A stretch of DNA of 36,536 nucleotides from Prevotella sp. (GCA_022774105.1 JALFNY010000064.1:1-36536); one strand, 5' to 3'. Positions 1 to 9,025 are shown, counted from the first letter of the stretch. Notes: a model not told the origin generated them from the letters alone. Numbers and translations: made by a program.

Positions 1-4
1 AACA

Positions 5-1153
5 ATGACTGCTACAAAAAATAGAATACAGGTAAAACCAGTGACTACAAAAAAAGGGATGGACGACTTCGTCAAGTTCCCAAAGTCATTATATGCAGGT
101 ATCAGTCAGTATGTTCCAGACATGGACAGTGACATACGCAACACCTTCCATCCCACAAAAAACAAAAGTCTGGAATTTGCAGACATACAAGCCTTCGTAG
201 CCTACAAAGAAGGAAAAACAGTAGGACGCATAGCCGGAATAATAAACCACAAAGCCAACAATATATGGAAGAAGCAAACCGTCCGCTTCTCAATGATAGA
301 GTTCATAGACGACATAGAAGTCACTAAGGCACTCATCACAGCCGTAGAAGAATGGGGGAAAAACCACGGCATGACAAGCATACAAGGCCCCATGGGCATC
401 ACAGACTTCGACAAAGAAGGCATGCTGATAGAAGACTTTGACATGAGCGGCTCATTCCTGGAATACTGGAACCCACCATACTACAAGGAACACCTCGAAA
501 AATTACAATTCCAAAAAGAAGCAGACTGGCTGCAAATAAGATTCCAAGTACCAGAGATAGTACCCGCAAAATACGCTCGCGTAGCCAGACTGTCAAAGGA
601 AATGTTCGACCTGAAAATAGTAACAAAAACAAAAAAAGAAGTTTACAAAGGCTACGGTCAAAAGATATTCGACCTTTTGAACCAAGCCTACGCACCACTA
701 TTCGGATTCTCGCCCTTCTCACCAGAGCAGACACAGGACTTCCTGAAAAAATATCTACCACTGCTAAACATGAAGATGGTGACACTGATAGAAAACGGAA
801 AAAACGAACTCGTGTGCGTAGCAATCACCGTAGCAGACTTCTCAGAAGGACTAAAAAAAAGCAATGGCAAGGTATTTCCCAAAGGATGGTACCACCTGCT
901 GAAAGCCATCAAATGGAAAACAGGAGACAAAGCCGAACTAATGCTCATCGCAGTACGCCCAGACATGCAAGGCTTAGGCATCAACGCACTTGTATTTGAC
1001 CACCTAATACCAATCTACAACAAGATAGGAATCAAATGGTGCGAAACAGGACCACAACTCGAAAACAACATAAAAGAACTCACACAGTGGAAACCACTAA
1101 GCCCCTCCATAGTAAAAAGAAGAAGATGCTGGGAAAAGAAGATCAACACATGA
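5..1153 (+). CDS. GNAT-fold acyltransferase, possibly ceramide-synthase-like
   Basis: A 382-residue protein of the two-lobed GNAT type. The C-terminal half carries an acyl-CoA-binding motif A (VRPDMQGLGIN, about residues 318-328). The middle has the family's 'QGPMGITD...' and 'YWNPPYYKEHLEKLQFQK' blocks (residues 127-170). This layout matches a group of long GNAT-like proteins that includes the bacterial ceramide synthases of sphingolipid-making Bacteroidota and Caulobacter. That is a family-level resemblance from memory, so the substrate is an inference. It precedes the ketosynthase by about 115 bp on the same strand, so it may be the last gene of an upstream unit or part of the polyene/lipid operon. 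The ATG at 5 is the first possible start in the window; a longer N terminus cannot be excluded because upstream sequence is missing. Confidence 0.6.
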   Translation: MTATKNRIQVKPVTTKKGMDDFVKFPKSLYAGISQYVPDMDSDIRNTFHPTKNKSLEFADIQAFVAYKEGKTVGRIAGIINHKANNIWKKQTVRFSMIEFIDDIEVTKALITAVEEWGKNHGMTSIQGPMGITDFDKEGMLIEDFDMSGSFLEYWNPPYYKEHLEKLQFQKEADWLQIRFQVPEIVPAKYARVARLSKEMFDLKIVTKTKKEVYKGYGQKIFDLLNQAYAPLFGFSPFSPEQTQDFLKKYLPLLNMKMVTLIENGKNELVCVAITVADFSEGLKKSNGKVFPKGWYHLLKAIKWKTGDKAELMLIAVRPDMQGLGINALVFDHLIPIYNKIGIKWCETGPQLENNIKELTQWKPLSPSIVKRRRCWEKKINT

Positions 1154-1268
1154 CACAACAGTCATGACCAACCATAACACAGGCCAACACAATAACAAAG
1201 CCCCAAAAACAACCATAAAACAAAAAAACGACAAAACAACCTACAACCCAAAGACACAAAAAACAAAA

Positions 1269-2486
1269 ATGAATAGAGTAGTAATAACAGGTATGGGTAT
1301 ATGGTCTTGCCTCGGACAAACACTCGAAGACGTCCGCCAATCACTATACGACGGCAAGAGCGGCATCATATTCAGCCAAGAACGCAAAGACGCCGGATTC
1401 CGTTCCGCACTCTGCGCCAACGTACCACAACCCAACCTCAAACCCTTCGTACCACGCAATATGCGCCAGTTCATGCCAGAAGAAGCACAATACGCATACA
1501 TGGCAACCAAAGACGCATTAGAAGCCGCAAAAATAGATCAAGACTTCCTCGAGAAGAACGAGGTGGGCATCATCTACGGCAACGACTCCGTAGCAGAATC
1601 AACAATGAAAGCCCTCGACAAATTCCGTGAGTTCAAAGACACCTCCGCCTGCGGTAGCGGAGCCATATTCCAGTCCATGAACTCCACAATAACAATGAAC
1701 CTCGCCTGCCTCTTCAAACTGCGTGGCATAAACCTCACATCATCAGCAGCCTGCGCCTCAAGTTCATTAGCCATAGGCAACGCATATCTGCTGATAAAAA
1801 ACGGACTGCAAGACTGCATAATAGCAGGCGGAGCACAAGAAGCAAATATGTACAGCATAGCCTCATTCGACGGAATACAAGCATTCTCCACACGCGAATC
1901 AGAACCGACAAAAGCCTCACGACCATTCGACAAAAACCGTGACGGACTCGTACCAGGAGGCGGAGCAGCAACCATAATACTCGAAAACTACGAACACGCA
2001 GTAAAACGCGGAGCACCAATATTGGCCGAAATAATAGGCTGGGGATTCTCAGGAAACGGAGACCACATATCCACCCCCAACGTAGCCGGACCAGCACGCT
2101 CACTCGAACTGGCAATCAAAAACGCAGGAATAGACATAAAAGAAATAGGCTATATCAATGCACACGCCACCTCAACACACGCAGGTGACGGCAGAGAAGC
2201 AATGGCAATAGCACAAATATTCGGCGACTATAAAGTACCCGTGACCTCCACAAAATCACAAACCGGTCACGAAATGTGGGCAGCAGGAGCAGCAGAAACA
2301 ATCTACTCCATGCTAATGATGCAGAATGACTTTATCGCCGGAAACATCAACTTTGAAGAACCAGACGAAGAAACAGCATGTGTCAACATCATACCAGAAA
2401 CACAACAGACACACTTCGATACGTTCCTCACCAACTCATTCGGCTTCGGTGGCACGAACTCCACACTCATAATAAAAAGAATATAA
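1269..2486 (+). CDS. beta-ketoacyl-ACP synthase (KAS I/II type)
   Basis: A 405-residue condensing enzyme that would elongate an ACP-bound acyl chain by two carbons. The active-site triad is visible: Cys162 in SSAACASS, His299 in INAHATSTHAGD and His334 in SQTGHEMWAAG. This is the Cys-His-His set of elongating KAS I/II enzymes, not the Cys-His-Asn set of KAS III. The frame stays open upstream to 1164, but that extension is a low-complexity Asn/Lys/Thr stretch encoded by A/C-rich leader DNA. The family N terminus MNRVVITGMG starts at 1269, so I use that ATG. The gene is followed by an ACP and two hotdog dehydratases, as in aryl polyene clusters. It is likely a pathway-specific ketosynthase rather than the housekeeping FabF. 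Confidence 0.9.
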   Translation: MNRVVITGMGIWSCLGQTLEDVRQSLYDGKSGIIFSQERKDAGFRSALCANVPQPNLKPFVPRNMRQFMPEEAQYAYMATKDALEAAKIDQDFLEKNEVGIIYGNDSVAESTMKALDKFREFKDTSACGSGAIFQSMNSTITMNLACLFKLRGINLTSSAACASSSLAIGNAYLLIKNGLQDCIIAGGAQEANMYSIASFDGIQAFSTRESEPTKASRPFDKNRDGLVPGGGAATIILENYEHAVKRGAPILAEIIGWGFSGNGDHISTPNVAGPARSLELAIKNAGIDIKEIGYINAHATSTHAGDGREAMAIAQIFGDYKVPVTSTKSQTGHEMWAAGAAETIYSMLMMQNDFIAGNINFEEPDEETACVNIIPETQQTHFDTFLTNSFGFGGTNSTLIIKRI

Positions 2487-2574
2487 CCAAAAAAAATCAG
2501 CCAGCAGCAACACATCACACCCCAAAACACCAAACATCAACAACATCACAGTAAAACAATAACAAATTAGAATT

Positions 2575-2814
2575 ATGACACGCGAAGAAATTATTGCAAA
2601 AGTAAACTCAGTACTCGCAGAAGAGTTTGAGGTAGAAGAAAGCGTAATCACTCCAGATGCCATCGTAAAAGATGCACTTGCACTTGACAGTCTTAGCCTT
2701 GTCGACCTTGTAGCACTCATACAGTACACATACAAGATTAAGATTCCAGCAGAAGATCTCCCCAAAATCAAGACCTTCAATGACCTCTACGACTACATCG
2801 AGTCACACCTATAA
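2575..2814 (+). CDS. acyl carrier protein
   Basis: A 79-residue acidic protein with the phosphopantetheine attachment motif DSL (Ser39, context ALALDSLSLVDL) at the start of helix II, as in type II fatty acid and polyene synthases. It would carry the growing polyene or fatty chain between the neighbouring ketosynthase and dehydratases. The size and the helix pattern around the Ser are normal for a discrete ACP. It lies 88 bp after the ketosynthase, separated by an A/C-rich leader without a Shine-Dalgarno sequence. A pathway-specific role is inferred from the neighbourhood; the housekeeping AcpP would normally sit next to fabF. Confidence 0.92.
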   Translation: MTREEIIAKVNSVLAEEFEVEESVITPDAIVKDALALDSLSLVDLVALIQYTYKIKIPAEDLPKIKTFNDLYDYIESHL

Positions 2815-2899
2815 AATGTTGTAATGTTGTCATGCAAGCAGGCATTACAAGCAGAAAAACTGTCAATCGCCAAGCCGCAGACAACCAAACGACCATTGA

Positions 2900-3313
2900 A
2901 TGAATAATATAAAAGAACTAATACCACAACGCTCGCCGATCATTATGATCGACGAGTTGTTGCGTGTAGATGGAGACGAGGCCGTATGCACACTCCTCGT
3001 AAGAGAAGACAACTACTTCTTAGACAGCGATCAACACCTGGCAGAATCAGGAATGATAGAACATATAGCACAGTCTGCATCAGCATTTGCAGGCCATAAA
3101 GCCATAGCAGCAGGAGCAACAGAACCACCTGTAGGATATATCGGCGAAGTAAAAAACTTCCATCTGTACACACGACCCGAAATAGGAGATGTAATTACAA
3201 CAACCATAACAATGGGACCAGAAGTGGAAGGTATCACCATCATACGCGGAACAGCCACCGTTGACGGTAAGACCGTTGCCGACACAACAATGAAAATATT
3301 TATAAAAGACTGA
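2900..3313 (+). CDS. hotdog-fold 3-hydroxyacyl-ACP dehydratase, ApeP-like
   Basis: A 137-residue single hotdog protein. It begins with the FabZ-like 'LIPQRSPIIMIDEL' block, in which RSPIIMID corresponds to the (H)RYPFLLVD segment of FabZ. The central helix ESGMIEHIAQSASAFAGH (residues about 49-66) has the acidic residue expected there, while the usual 'GHFP' His-bearing loop is replaced by 'NYFLDSDQHLAESG'. This profile resembles the ApeP-type dehydratases of aryl polyene clusters. With the next gene, which has a canonical HFP motif, it probably forms a heteromeric dehydratase: one subunit supplies the Glu-bearing helix, the other the His. The heterodimer is an inference from known aryl polyene pathways, not something the sequence proves. 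Confidence 0.75.
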   Translation: MNNIKELIPQRSPIIMIDELLRVDGDEAVCTLLVREDNYFLDSDQHLAESGMIEHIAQSASAFAGHKAIAAGATEPPVGYIGEVKNFHLYTRPEIGDVITTTITMGPEVEGITIIRGTATVDGKTVADTTMKIFIKD

Positions 3314-3369
3314 CAACAACGACCACAAGCCGTAACAAAAACGGCAACAAAACCGCTCCAACAACAACC

Positions 3370-3759
3370 ATGCTATTAGAAAACCGTTTCTATAAGATAC
3401 TCCAAAAAGAAACAGACGGAACAACAGGACTATTCACTGTTGCCATACTCCCTGACTGCGACGTGTATAAAGGGCACTTCCCCAATGACCCAGTATGCCC
3501 TGGGGTATGCAACATAGAGACCATAAAAGAATGTGCAATGGTGCTTACAGGCAAGGAACTACGCATAAAGACCATCAAGCAATGCCGCCTGACTGCTATT
3601 GCCACACCATCAGTCTGCCCAGAAGTGACCGTCAACGTCACCGCAACCCCCTCCAATGACAACACTTACACGGTACTGGCAACAATCAAAGACAAGGCCC
3701 AGACCTATATGGAGTACAAAGGAACAATGGAATATCAGGACAGACAAACAAATCAATAA
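3370..3759 (+). CDS. hotdog-fold dehydratase, ApeI/FabZ-like
   Basis: A 129-residue hotdog protein with the full FabZ/FabA catalytic loop: GHFPNDPVCPGV with His36 and the following helix with Glu50 (NIETIKECA). These would catalyse dehydration of 3-hydroxyacyl-ACP to the trans-2-enoyl form, which in a polyene pathway is left unreduced to build conjugation. It is shorter than typical FabZ and sits directly after the ApeP-like gene, with an MMPL exporter behind it, matching the ApeI position in aryl polyene operons. No enoyl reductase is encoded nearby, which fits polyene rather than saturated chain synthesis. Confidence 0.8.
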   Translation: MLLENRFYKILQKETDGTTGLFTVAILPDCDVYKGHFPNDPVCPGVCNIETIKECAMVLTGKELRIKTIKQCRLTAIATPSVCPEVTVNVTATPSNDNTYTVLATIKDKAQTYMEYKGTMEYQDRQTNQ

Positions 3760-3810
3760 GACATCAGACAGGTAACAACATCACCCTAACTGACGCAGAC
3801 AACACAAGAT

Positions 3811-6327
3811 ATGACAACCCTTTTCATCAAGATATACGACTACCTCAAGTACCATCGTGCAGTCCTATGGCTCTCGATGGTCTTTCTCTTTATAGTCACC
3901 GGATTCTTCGCCACACGCATACATCTGGAAGAAGACCTCAATAAACTTATGCCATCATCAAAGAATGAGGACGGAACAATAAAGATGGCATTTGCCGATT
4001 TGAGGATAAAAGACAAGACATTCCTGCTCTTTGAAGCAAGAGATGCGGCCAAAAGTCACGATGAAAAGATGCTCTCCACACTCACCACGGTATGTGATGA
4101 TTTTGTGAACACTCTCCTTTCACAAGACAATGCCAAAGACTCCACACAAAGAGTCATAGGAGATATCTTCTATAACATACCCGAAGACCTCATGTTTGAC
4201 GGTATAGCCTTTCTCACCGAGCATCTTCCAGCATATATAGACACCACCGCCTACACTGCTTTTGACACCCTCCTCACAAAAGAACACATGACGGTACAGA
4301 TGCGCCAAAACGCTGAGGACATGCAGGGAGAAATCGGAGAACTGTTCCCAGAACTCATAGAAAGCGACCCCATAGGTATGCGCAATGTGCTGGCAGACAA
4401 GATGTCACCACTGTTACAAGCCACAGGCGGAGCATACAAAACAATAGACGGTCACTTCTTTGTGCCCGATTCCACTGTCTGTGTGGCGTTCATCACACCA
4501 CAATTCTCTGCTACCAACACGGGGCAGGGCTCTGAACTCTTCCGTAACCTTAACTGCCTCATCGACAGTTTCGCCGTCACCCATCCAGACATAAAGATAA
4601 GTTACCACGGCACTCCTGCCAGCGGATACTACAATTCGTCAACAATCAAGGAAGACCTCACCACTACTATCGCCGGATCATTAATCCTTGTGCTTGTAAT
4701 ATTGTTCCTTTGTATGCGCAACTGGAACACTATTCCATTGCTACTTCTACCTGTAGCCTTCGGTACACTGTTCGGATTATCCCTGATGTACTTCATAAAA
4801 GGGCAGTTCTCACTACTCGCCCTCGGCATCGGCGCTATCGTGCTCGGTGTTGCTATGAGTTATGTCCTGCACATCATAACGCATTATAAATACGTGGAAG
4901 ACCCCCGCAAGGTACTTGAAGACGAGGTAAAACCGGTGTTACTTGGTTGTCTCACCACAATAGGTTCATTCATGGGGCTGATATTCATTAAGACAGACCT
5001 CCTTCAAGACTTCGGTCTCTTCGCTGCTTTTGCCATCATCGGCACCACGGTTTTTGCCCTGATATACCTTCCCCACCTAATGACAATGGAGAAGAACCGC
5101 ACCAACAAGAAGGCATTCAACCTCATAGACAAAATCAACGCTTATCCCTTTGACAAGCAGAAGCCATTGCTTTACGCCATAGCAGCAATCATTGTGGTAA
5201 GCATAACATTCTATATTGCCAAGGGAACGGATTTTGATGCTGATATGGGTAACCTCGGCTACCTCTCTGACAACACTGAGTATTCTGAGAAACTGCTGCG
5301 TGACAAGACCTTTACCGAAGACAAATCCAAGTATTTCGCTGCACAAGGCAAGACCATGGAGGAGGCTCTTGAGAACTTCTCTACCCTCTCATCTAAACTT
5401 GACTCATTGCAGAAATTGGGTTTAGTAAAGTCTTATACCCGCACAAACCTAATCTTCGTACCCGTCAAGGAGCAGCAAAGGCGCATTGAGGCATGGAAGG
5501 AATACTGGACTCCTGAGCGTCTGTCAACAGTCCGCAGGCTTATCAACGCGACAGCGCCGCAGGCCGGTCTCACCGCTGACGGCTTCGAAGCCTTCTTTGA
5601 TGCTGCCACCGCCGACTATGTCCCCGCCCCACTCTACGAGGCAGGAATCATTCCACAGGGTTACCAGACGACACTGATGGAGCAGACAATGGCTGGTGAT
5701 TATCTTTGCTTCACCTCCGTACGCTGTGCCAATGACTCTATACGCGGCAAGGACACTGACTATAACCGCATCTGCGATGCCATCGCAACACAGCCCAATA
5801 TGCTTGTACTCGACACATATTATTATACCACCGATACGCTTACTGAACTCAACAACGACTTCAACGTATTACAATGGGTGAGCATGGTCTTCGTATTCCT
5901 CGTGTTGCTCGTCAGTTTCCGTTTCAATATCCGCCACACCCTGTTAGGCTTTGCACCAATCTTACTCAGTTGGCTAATAGTCCTCGGTGCCATGGCAATA
6001 TTCAATGTGAAGTTCAACCTTATAAACATTATCATCTCCACCTTCATCTTCGGCATTGGCGTTGATTACAGTATCTTTGTCATGAACGGCCTCATCAGCG
6101 ACAGCCATAGCCCTACATCTGACGCAGGCAAGAAGAGTATCCTTGCCTATCACAAAACGGCAATCTTCTTCTCTGCCTTCATACTGATTGTCACCGTGGC
6201 CTCAATGCTCGTTGCCAAGCATCCAGCCATCAAGTCCGTAGGCTTCGCCACGCTCGTAGGCATGATTGCCGCCGTGACACTCTCATACGTATTACAGCCT
6301 GCCATATTCAGAAAGATAAACAAATGA
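3811..6327 (+). CDS. MMPL/RND-family lipid exporter
   Basis: An 838-residue inner-membrane protein with the duplicated RND plan. Each half has one transmembrane helix (residues about 17-37 and about 455-470), a large periplasmic loop, and a block of five further helices. The second half has the proton-relay-type motif FGIGVDYSIFVMNG in TM10. The equivalent TM4 position in the first half reads LGVAMSYVLHIITHY and lacks the Asp-Tyr pair. MMPL proteins are standard components of aryl polyene and flexirubin clusters, where they are thought to move the lipid product to the periplasm or outer membrane. The stop codon overlaps the next start (ATGA, 6324-6327), indicating translational coupling. Confidence 0.88.
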   Translation: MTTLFIKIYDYLKYHRAVLWLSMVFLFIVTGFFATRIHLEEDLNKLMPSSKNEDGTIKMAFADLRIKDKTFLLFEARDAAKSHDEKMLSTLTTVCDDFVNTLLSQDNAKDSTQRVIGDIFYNIPEDLMFDGIAFLTEHLPAYIDTTAYTAFDTLLTKEHMTVQMRQNAEDMQGEIGELFPELIESDPIGMRNVLADKMSPLLQATGGAYKTIDGHFFVPDSTVCVAFITPQFSATNTGQGSELFRNLNCLIDSFAVTHPDIKISYHGTPASGYYNSSTIKEDLTTTIAGSLILVLVILFLCMRNWNTIPLLLLPVAFGTLFGLSLMYFIKGQFSLLALGIGAIVLGVAMSYVLHIITHYKYVEDPRKVLEDEVKPVLLGCLTTIGSFMGLIFIKTDLLQDFGLFAAFAIIGTTVFALIYLPHLMTMEKNRTNKKAFNLIDKINAYPFDKQKPLLYAIAAIIVVSITFYIAKGTDFDADMGNLGYLSDNTEYSEKLLRDKTFTEDKSKYFAAQGKTMEEALENFSTLSSKLDSLQKLGLVKSYTRTNLIFVPVKEQQRRIEAWKEYWTPERLSTVRRLINATAPQAGLTADGFEAFFDAATADYVPAPLYEAGIIPQGYQTTLMEQTMAGDYLCFTSVRCANDSIRGKDTDYNRICDAIATQPNMLVLDTYYYTTDTLTELNNDFNVLQWVSMVFVFLVLLVSFRFNIRHTLLGFAPILLSWLIVLGAMAIFNVKFNLINIIISTFIFGIGVDYSIFVMNGLISDSHSPTSDAGKKSILAYHKTAIFFSAFILIVTVASMLVAKHPAIKSVGFATLVGMIAAVTLSYVLQPAIFRKINK

Positions 6328-7775
6328 GATACGATGTCATCATAATAGGCTCAGGCCTTGGCGGTCTGGAGTGTGGTGTCATGCTGAGCCGCAGCGGCAG
6401 ATCCGTGCTCATCCTTGAACGCCAGGCACAACCCGGAGGGTGTATGCAGAGTTACAGACGTGGTTCAACACACCTTGATACAGGCCTGCACTATGTGGGA
6501 GGACTGGAAGAAGGGCAGCCGTTACACGACACTTTCAAGTACCTCGGCCTGCTTGAACTGCCTTGGCAGCAACTCGATACGGAGGGGTTTGACAAGATTA
6601 CAATAGGCGGAGAGACCTTTGACTACCACAACGGCTACGACAATTTCGCCCGTTCCCTTGCAGAACGTTTCCCTGCACAGCGACAAGCGTTGCAGGACTA
6701 CGTTGACATACTCCGCAAATCTGATGAAGAACAACTGTTGTCACTCACCAGCCCCACTTCGTTAGACACCTCTTTCGACAACAGTCTCTTCACCACCAAC
6801 GCCTACAACTGGCTGCAAAGCAAGTTCAGTGACGACCTGCTTGTCAACGTACTGTCAGGTGCTTCCATCAAGATGGAGTTACACAAATCCACCCTTCCGC
6901 TCTTCACCTTTGCTCACGGCAACGGCAGTTTCATACAAAGCAGTTGGCGATTGAAAGGCGATGGCAATATGCTTGTCACAAAACTTGTGGAAACCATACG
7001 CCAGAACGGCGGCGAAGTGCTCTGCAACATGGACGTAACAGAATTGCGGGAAGAGGGCGGCCGAATCCGCACCGCCATCTGCTCTAACGGCGAACAGTTT
7101 GAGGCCAACACCTTTATAAGTAACGCCCACCCCGCCATCACCTGTGCAATGATAAAGGAAAGCACACTGATGAAGGGTATATACAAGAGGCGCATGAGCC
7201 GAATAGACAACACCTTCGGAATGTTCACCGCCTCACTAAGGCTGAAACCCGGCACCATACCCTATCTCAACCACAACAAGTTCATATACAATCAGCCTGA
7301 CGTCTGGAGCCTATCAGAGGACAAACACGAGGGCATGGGTGTGCTTGTCAGTTGCCCATACTCCAACACTGGCTACGCCACCCACATCGACCTCCTCACA
7401 CCCATGCTCTGGAAAGAGGTGCAACCGTGGGAAAACACCACCGTGGCACACCGCGGAGAAGAATACAAAACCTTCAAAAAAAACACGGCAGACACCATAA
7501 TCTCCATTGCCGAGCAGCAGATTCCAGGACTGCGAGAGGCCATAGACGCCATATACACCAGCACCCCACTCACCTACCGCGACTACAACATGACCCCCAA
7601 CGGCAGTGCATACGGCATACGCAAGGACTGTAACAACCCAATGATGACGATACTCACGCCACGCACACCAATACCAAACCTATTGCTGACAGGGCAGAAC
7701 CTCATGCTACACGGCCTGCATGGAGTGACCATGACAGCATTATTCACATACAAAGCGACAATACACCAACAATGA
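6324..7775 (+). CDS. FAD-dependent oxidoreductase, phytoene-desaturase/CrtI-like
   Basis: A 483-residue flavoprotein. It opens with a Rossmann dinucleotide fold (DVIIIGSGLGGLECGVML, residues 4-21) and the second FAD-binding segment LILERQAQPGGCMQSY, both typical of the phytoene desaturase / RetSat family. The C terminus has the matching FAD-binding strand (PNLLLTGQNLMLHGLHGVTMTAL). Such proteins recur in flexirubin and aryl polyene clusters of Bacteroidota, where a redox step on the polyene or on its aromatic head group is assumed. The actual reaction is not known from the sequence. Both ends overlap neighbours by 4 nt (6324-6327 and 7772-7775), so the three genes are tightly coupled. Confidence 0.85.
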   Translation: MRYDVIIIGSGLGGLECGVMLSRSGRSVLILERQAQPGGCMQSYRRGSTHLDTGLHYVGGLEEGQPLHDTFKYLGLLELPWQQLDTEGFDKITIGGETFDYHNGYDNFARSLAERFPAQRQALQDYVDILRKSDEEQLLSLTSPTSLDTSFDNSLFTTNAYNWLQSKFSDDLLVNVLSGASIKMELHKSTLPLFTFAHGNGSFIQSSWRLKGDGNMLVTKLVETIRQNGGEVLCNMDVTELREEGGRIRTAICSNGEQFEANTFISNAHPAITCAMIKESTLMKGIYKRRMSRIDNTFGMFTASLRLKPGTIPYLNHNKFIYNQPDVWSLSEDKHEGMGVLVSCPYSNTGYATHIDLLTPMLWKEVQPWENTTVAHRGEEYKTFKKNTADTIISIAEQQIPGLREAIDAIYTSTPLTYRDYNMTPNGSAYGIRKDCNNPMMTILTPRTPIPNLLLTGQNLMLHGLHGVTMTALFTYKATIHQQ

Positions 7776-8380
7776 AAAGAATCTTAACAACAATGCTGAT
7801 AACGCTTATCAGCACAATCATCCTCGCACAAAACGCCAACTATCAGAAAGCAGTAGCGAAGTACAAGAACGTATCCTCACTCACAGCAACAGCAACCAAG
7901 ACCAAACACAAGACCTCAGTGGCAAAGGACGCGGTATCACAGGGCACCTTCTACGTAAAGAAACCTAACAAGGTACTCATCACATTCAACAAAGGCAAGG
8001 ACGCCCTACTGATGAACGGAACAAACTTCACCATGACCATTGGGGGCAGAAAGTTCAAGACCAACAGCACGCAGAACGCACAATTCAAAACATTCCAGAA
8101 CGTGCTTGAAAGCATCTTCACCGGTGGAAGCATAGACCTAACAAAGAACAGCGACGTAGAGATAAGCAAAAACGGCAACAACGTAGTGCTCACCATAACA
8201 CCTGTCATGGACAAGAAAAACACAAAGAGGCAGATGTTCACCTCCTTCGTGCTTGTCATTGACAGCAAAACCTCAGAACTGCGCACACTGCGCATGAACG
8301 AGAAAAAAGGGAACTACACCGAGTACAAATTCTCTAACTACCAGTTCGGAGCCAACGTCACAGACACTACATTCAAATAA
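7772..8380 (+). CDS. LolA-like outer-membrane lipoprotein carrier homologue
   Basis: A 202-residue secreted protein with a clear signal peptide (MKRILTTMLITLISTIILA, cleavage before QNA). It then has the LolA/LolB-like half-barrel pattern: an early 'KYKNVSSLTATATKTKH' strand, 'GTFYVKKPNKVLITF' and 'NGTNFTMTIGGRKFKTNS' strands. This corresponds to the 'G.f.i.rP.r.r.....' segment of LolA. Aryl polyene operons usually encode a dedicated LolA paralogue that probably ferries the lipid across the periplasm beside the MMPL exporter. It is not likely to be the housekeeping LolA, which in Bacteroidales is normally next to ftsK. The start overlaps the upstream stop by 4 nt. Confidence 0.82.
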   Translation: MKRILTTMLITLISTIILAQNANYQKAVAKYKNVSSLTATATKTKHKTSVAKDAVSQGTFYVKKPNKVLITFNKGKDALLMNGTNFTMTIGGRKFKTNSTQNAQFKTFQNVLESIFTGGSIDLTKNSDVEISKNGNNVVLTITPVMDKKNTKRQMFTSFVLVIDSKTSELRTLRMNEKKGNYTEYKFSNYQFGANVTDTTFK

Positions 8381-8416
8381 AACGGTGCCTACCCCATCAT
8401 TCCAACACCGCCACAC

Positions 8417-8845
8417 ATGAAAGAAATCCACGACATCTGCCGCATACAGGTAAAATTCAGTGAGATAGACTCCATGCGACGCGTATGGCACGGCACATAC
8501 GTAAAATACTTTGAGGACGGCCGCGAATCATTCGGCCGTCACTTCCCCGGCTGTGATTACAAGACAATGCAGGACACTGGCATCTACGCGCCGATATATG
8601 ACATACAGGTAAAATGCCTCGCTCCGCTTGAGATGAACGACGTGGCGGTGATACACACCATCTATGTCCCCAAGCGCGGGGCACGCCTCGACTATCAATA
8701 CGAGATCTACCGCGAGCGTGACAACGTGCTATGCTGCAAAGGAACTACCACACAACTCTTCATAGACCGTGACGGAATACAGATGTATGACATACCATAC
8801 TTCTATGAAGAATGGAAAAAACGCTACCTTAAAGACAATGACTGA
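8417..8845 (+). CDS. acyl-CoA/ACP thioesterase, 4-hydroxybenzoyl-CoA thioesterase family
   Basis: A 142-residue hotdog thioesterase. The N-terminal 'VKFSEIDSMRRVWHGTYVKYFEDGRESFGR' block corresponds to the YbgC family's 'v.y.dtD..G.vyh..Yl.yfe.aR' motif, with the catalytic Asp at EID (about residue 19). It would hydrolyse acyl-CoA or acyl-ACP, possibly releasing the polyene or correcting stalled chains. It is the last gene of the cluster, 36 bp after the LolA-like gene, and is followed by a 22-bp repeat array and a strong hairpin. Small single-domain thioesterases are regular members of aryl polyene clusters. Confidence 0.85.
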   Translation: MKEIHDICRIQVKFSEIDSMRRVWHGTYVKYFEDGRESFGRHFPGCDYKTMQDTGIYAPIYDIQVKCLAPLEMNDVAVIHTIYVPKRGARLDYQYEIYRERDNVLCCKGTTTQLFIDRDGIQMYDIPYFYEEWKKRYLKDND

Positions 8846-8937
8846 CCGACAACAGCAACATTAACCCCAGAGCAAGACCTGCGTGATACCCACAGTCAGC
8901 AATGCCTGCCGTAAAACGTCCAATGACATACGAAATA

Positions 8938-9025
8938 GCAATAAGGTGCTGATTACACTGCGAAAAGGTGCTGATTACACAGCGAAAAGCACTCTTTCAC
9001 AGTGTAATCAGCACCTTTTTACAAG
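8938..9025. repeat. 22-bp tandem repeat array 1 with 18-bp perfect inverted arms
   Basis: Four units of exactly 22 bp start at 8938, 8960, 8982 and 9004. Units 1 and 2 contain GGTGCTGATTACA; unit 4 carries the same core inverted (GTAATCAGCACC); unit 3 is degenerate. As a result 8963-8980 (AAAAGGTGCTGATTACAC) and 9002-9019 form a perfect 18-bp inverted repeat around a 21-nt loop, followed by T residues. It could therefore also terminate the upstream operon. It lies just after the thioesterase gene and belongs to the family at 17.1, 22.1, 26.65 and 36.49 kb. Confidence 0.85.

Noticed and set aside
1164..1268. N-terminal extension of the ketosynthase
   Set aside because: A/C-rich leader sequence giving low-complexity residues; the family N terminus begins at 1269.
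8938..9025. CRISPR array for the 22-bp repeats
   Set aside because: Units are contiguous 22-bp repeats without unique spacers of CRISPR length, arrays are short and scattered, and there are no cas genes.
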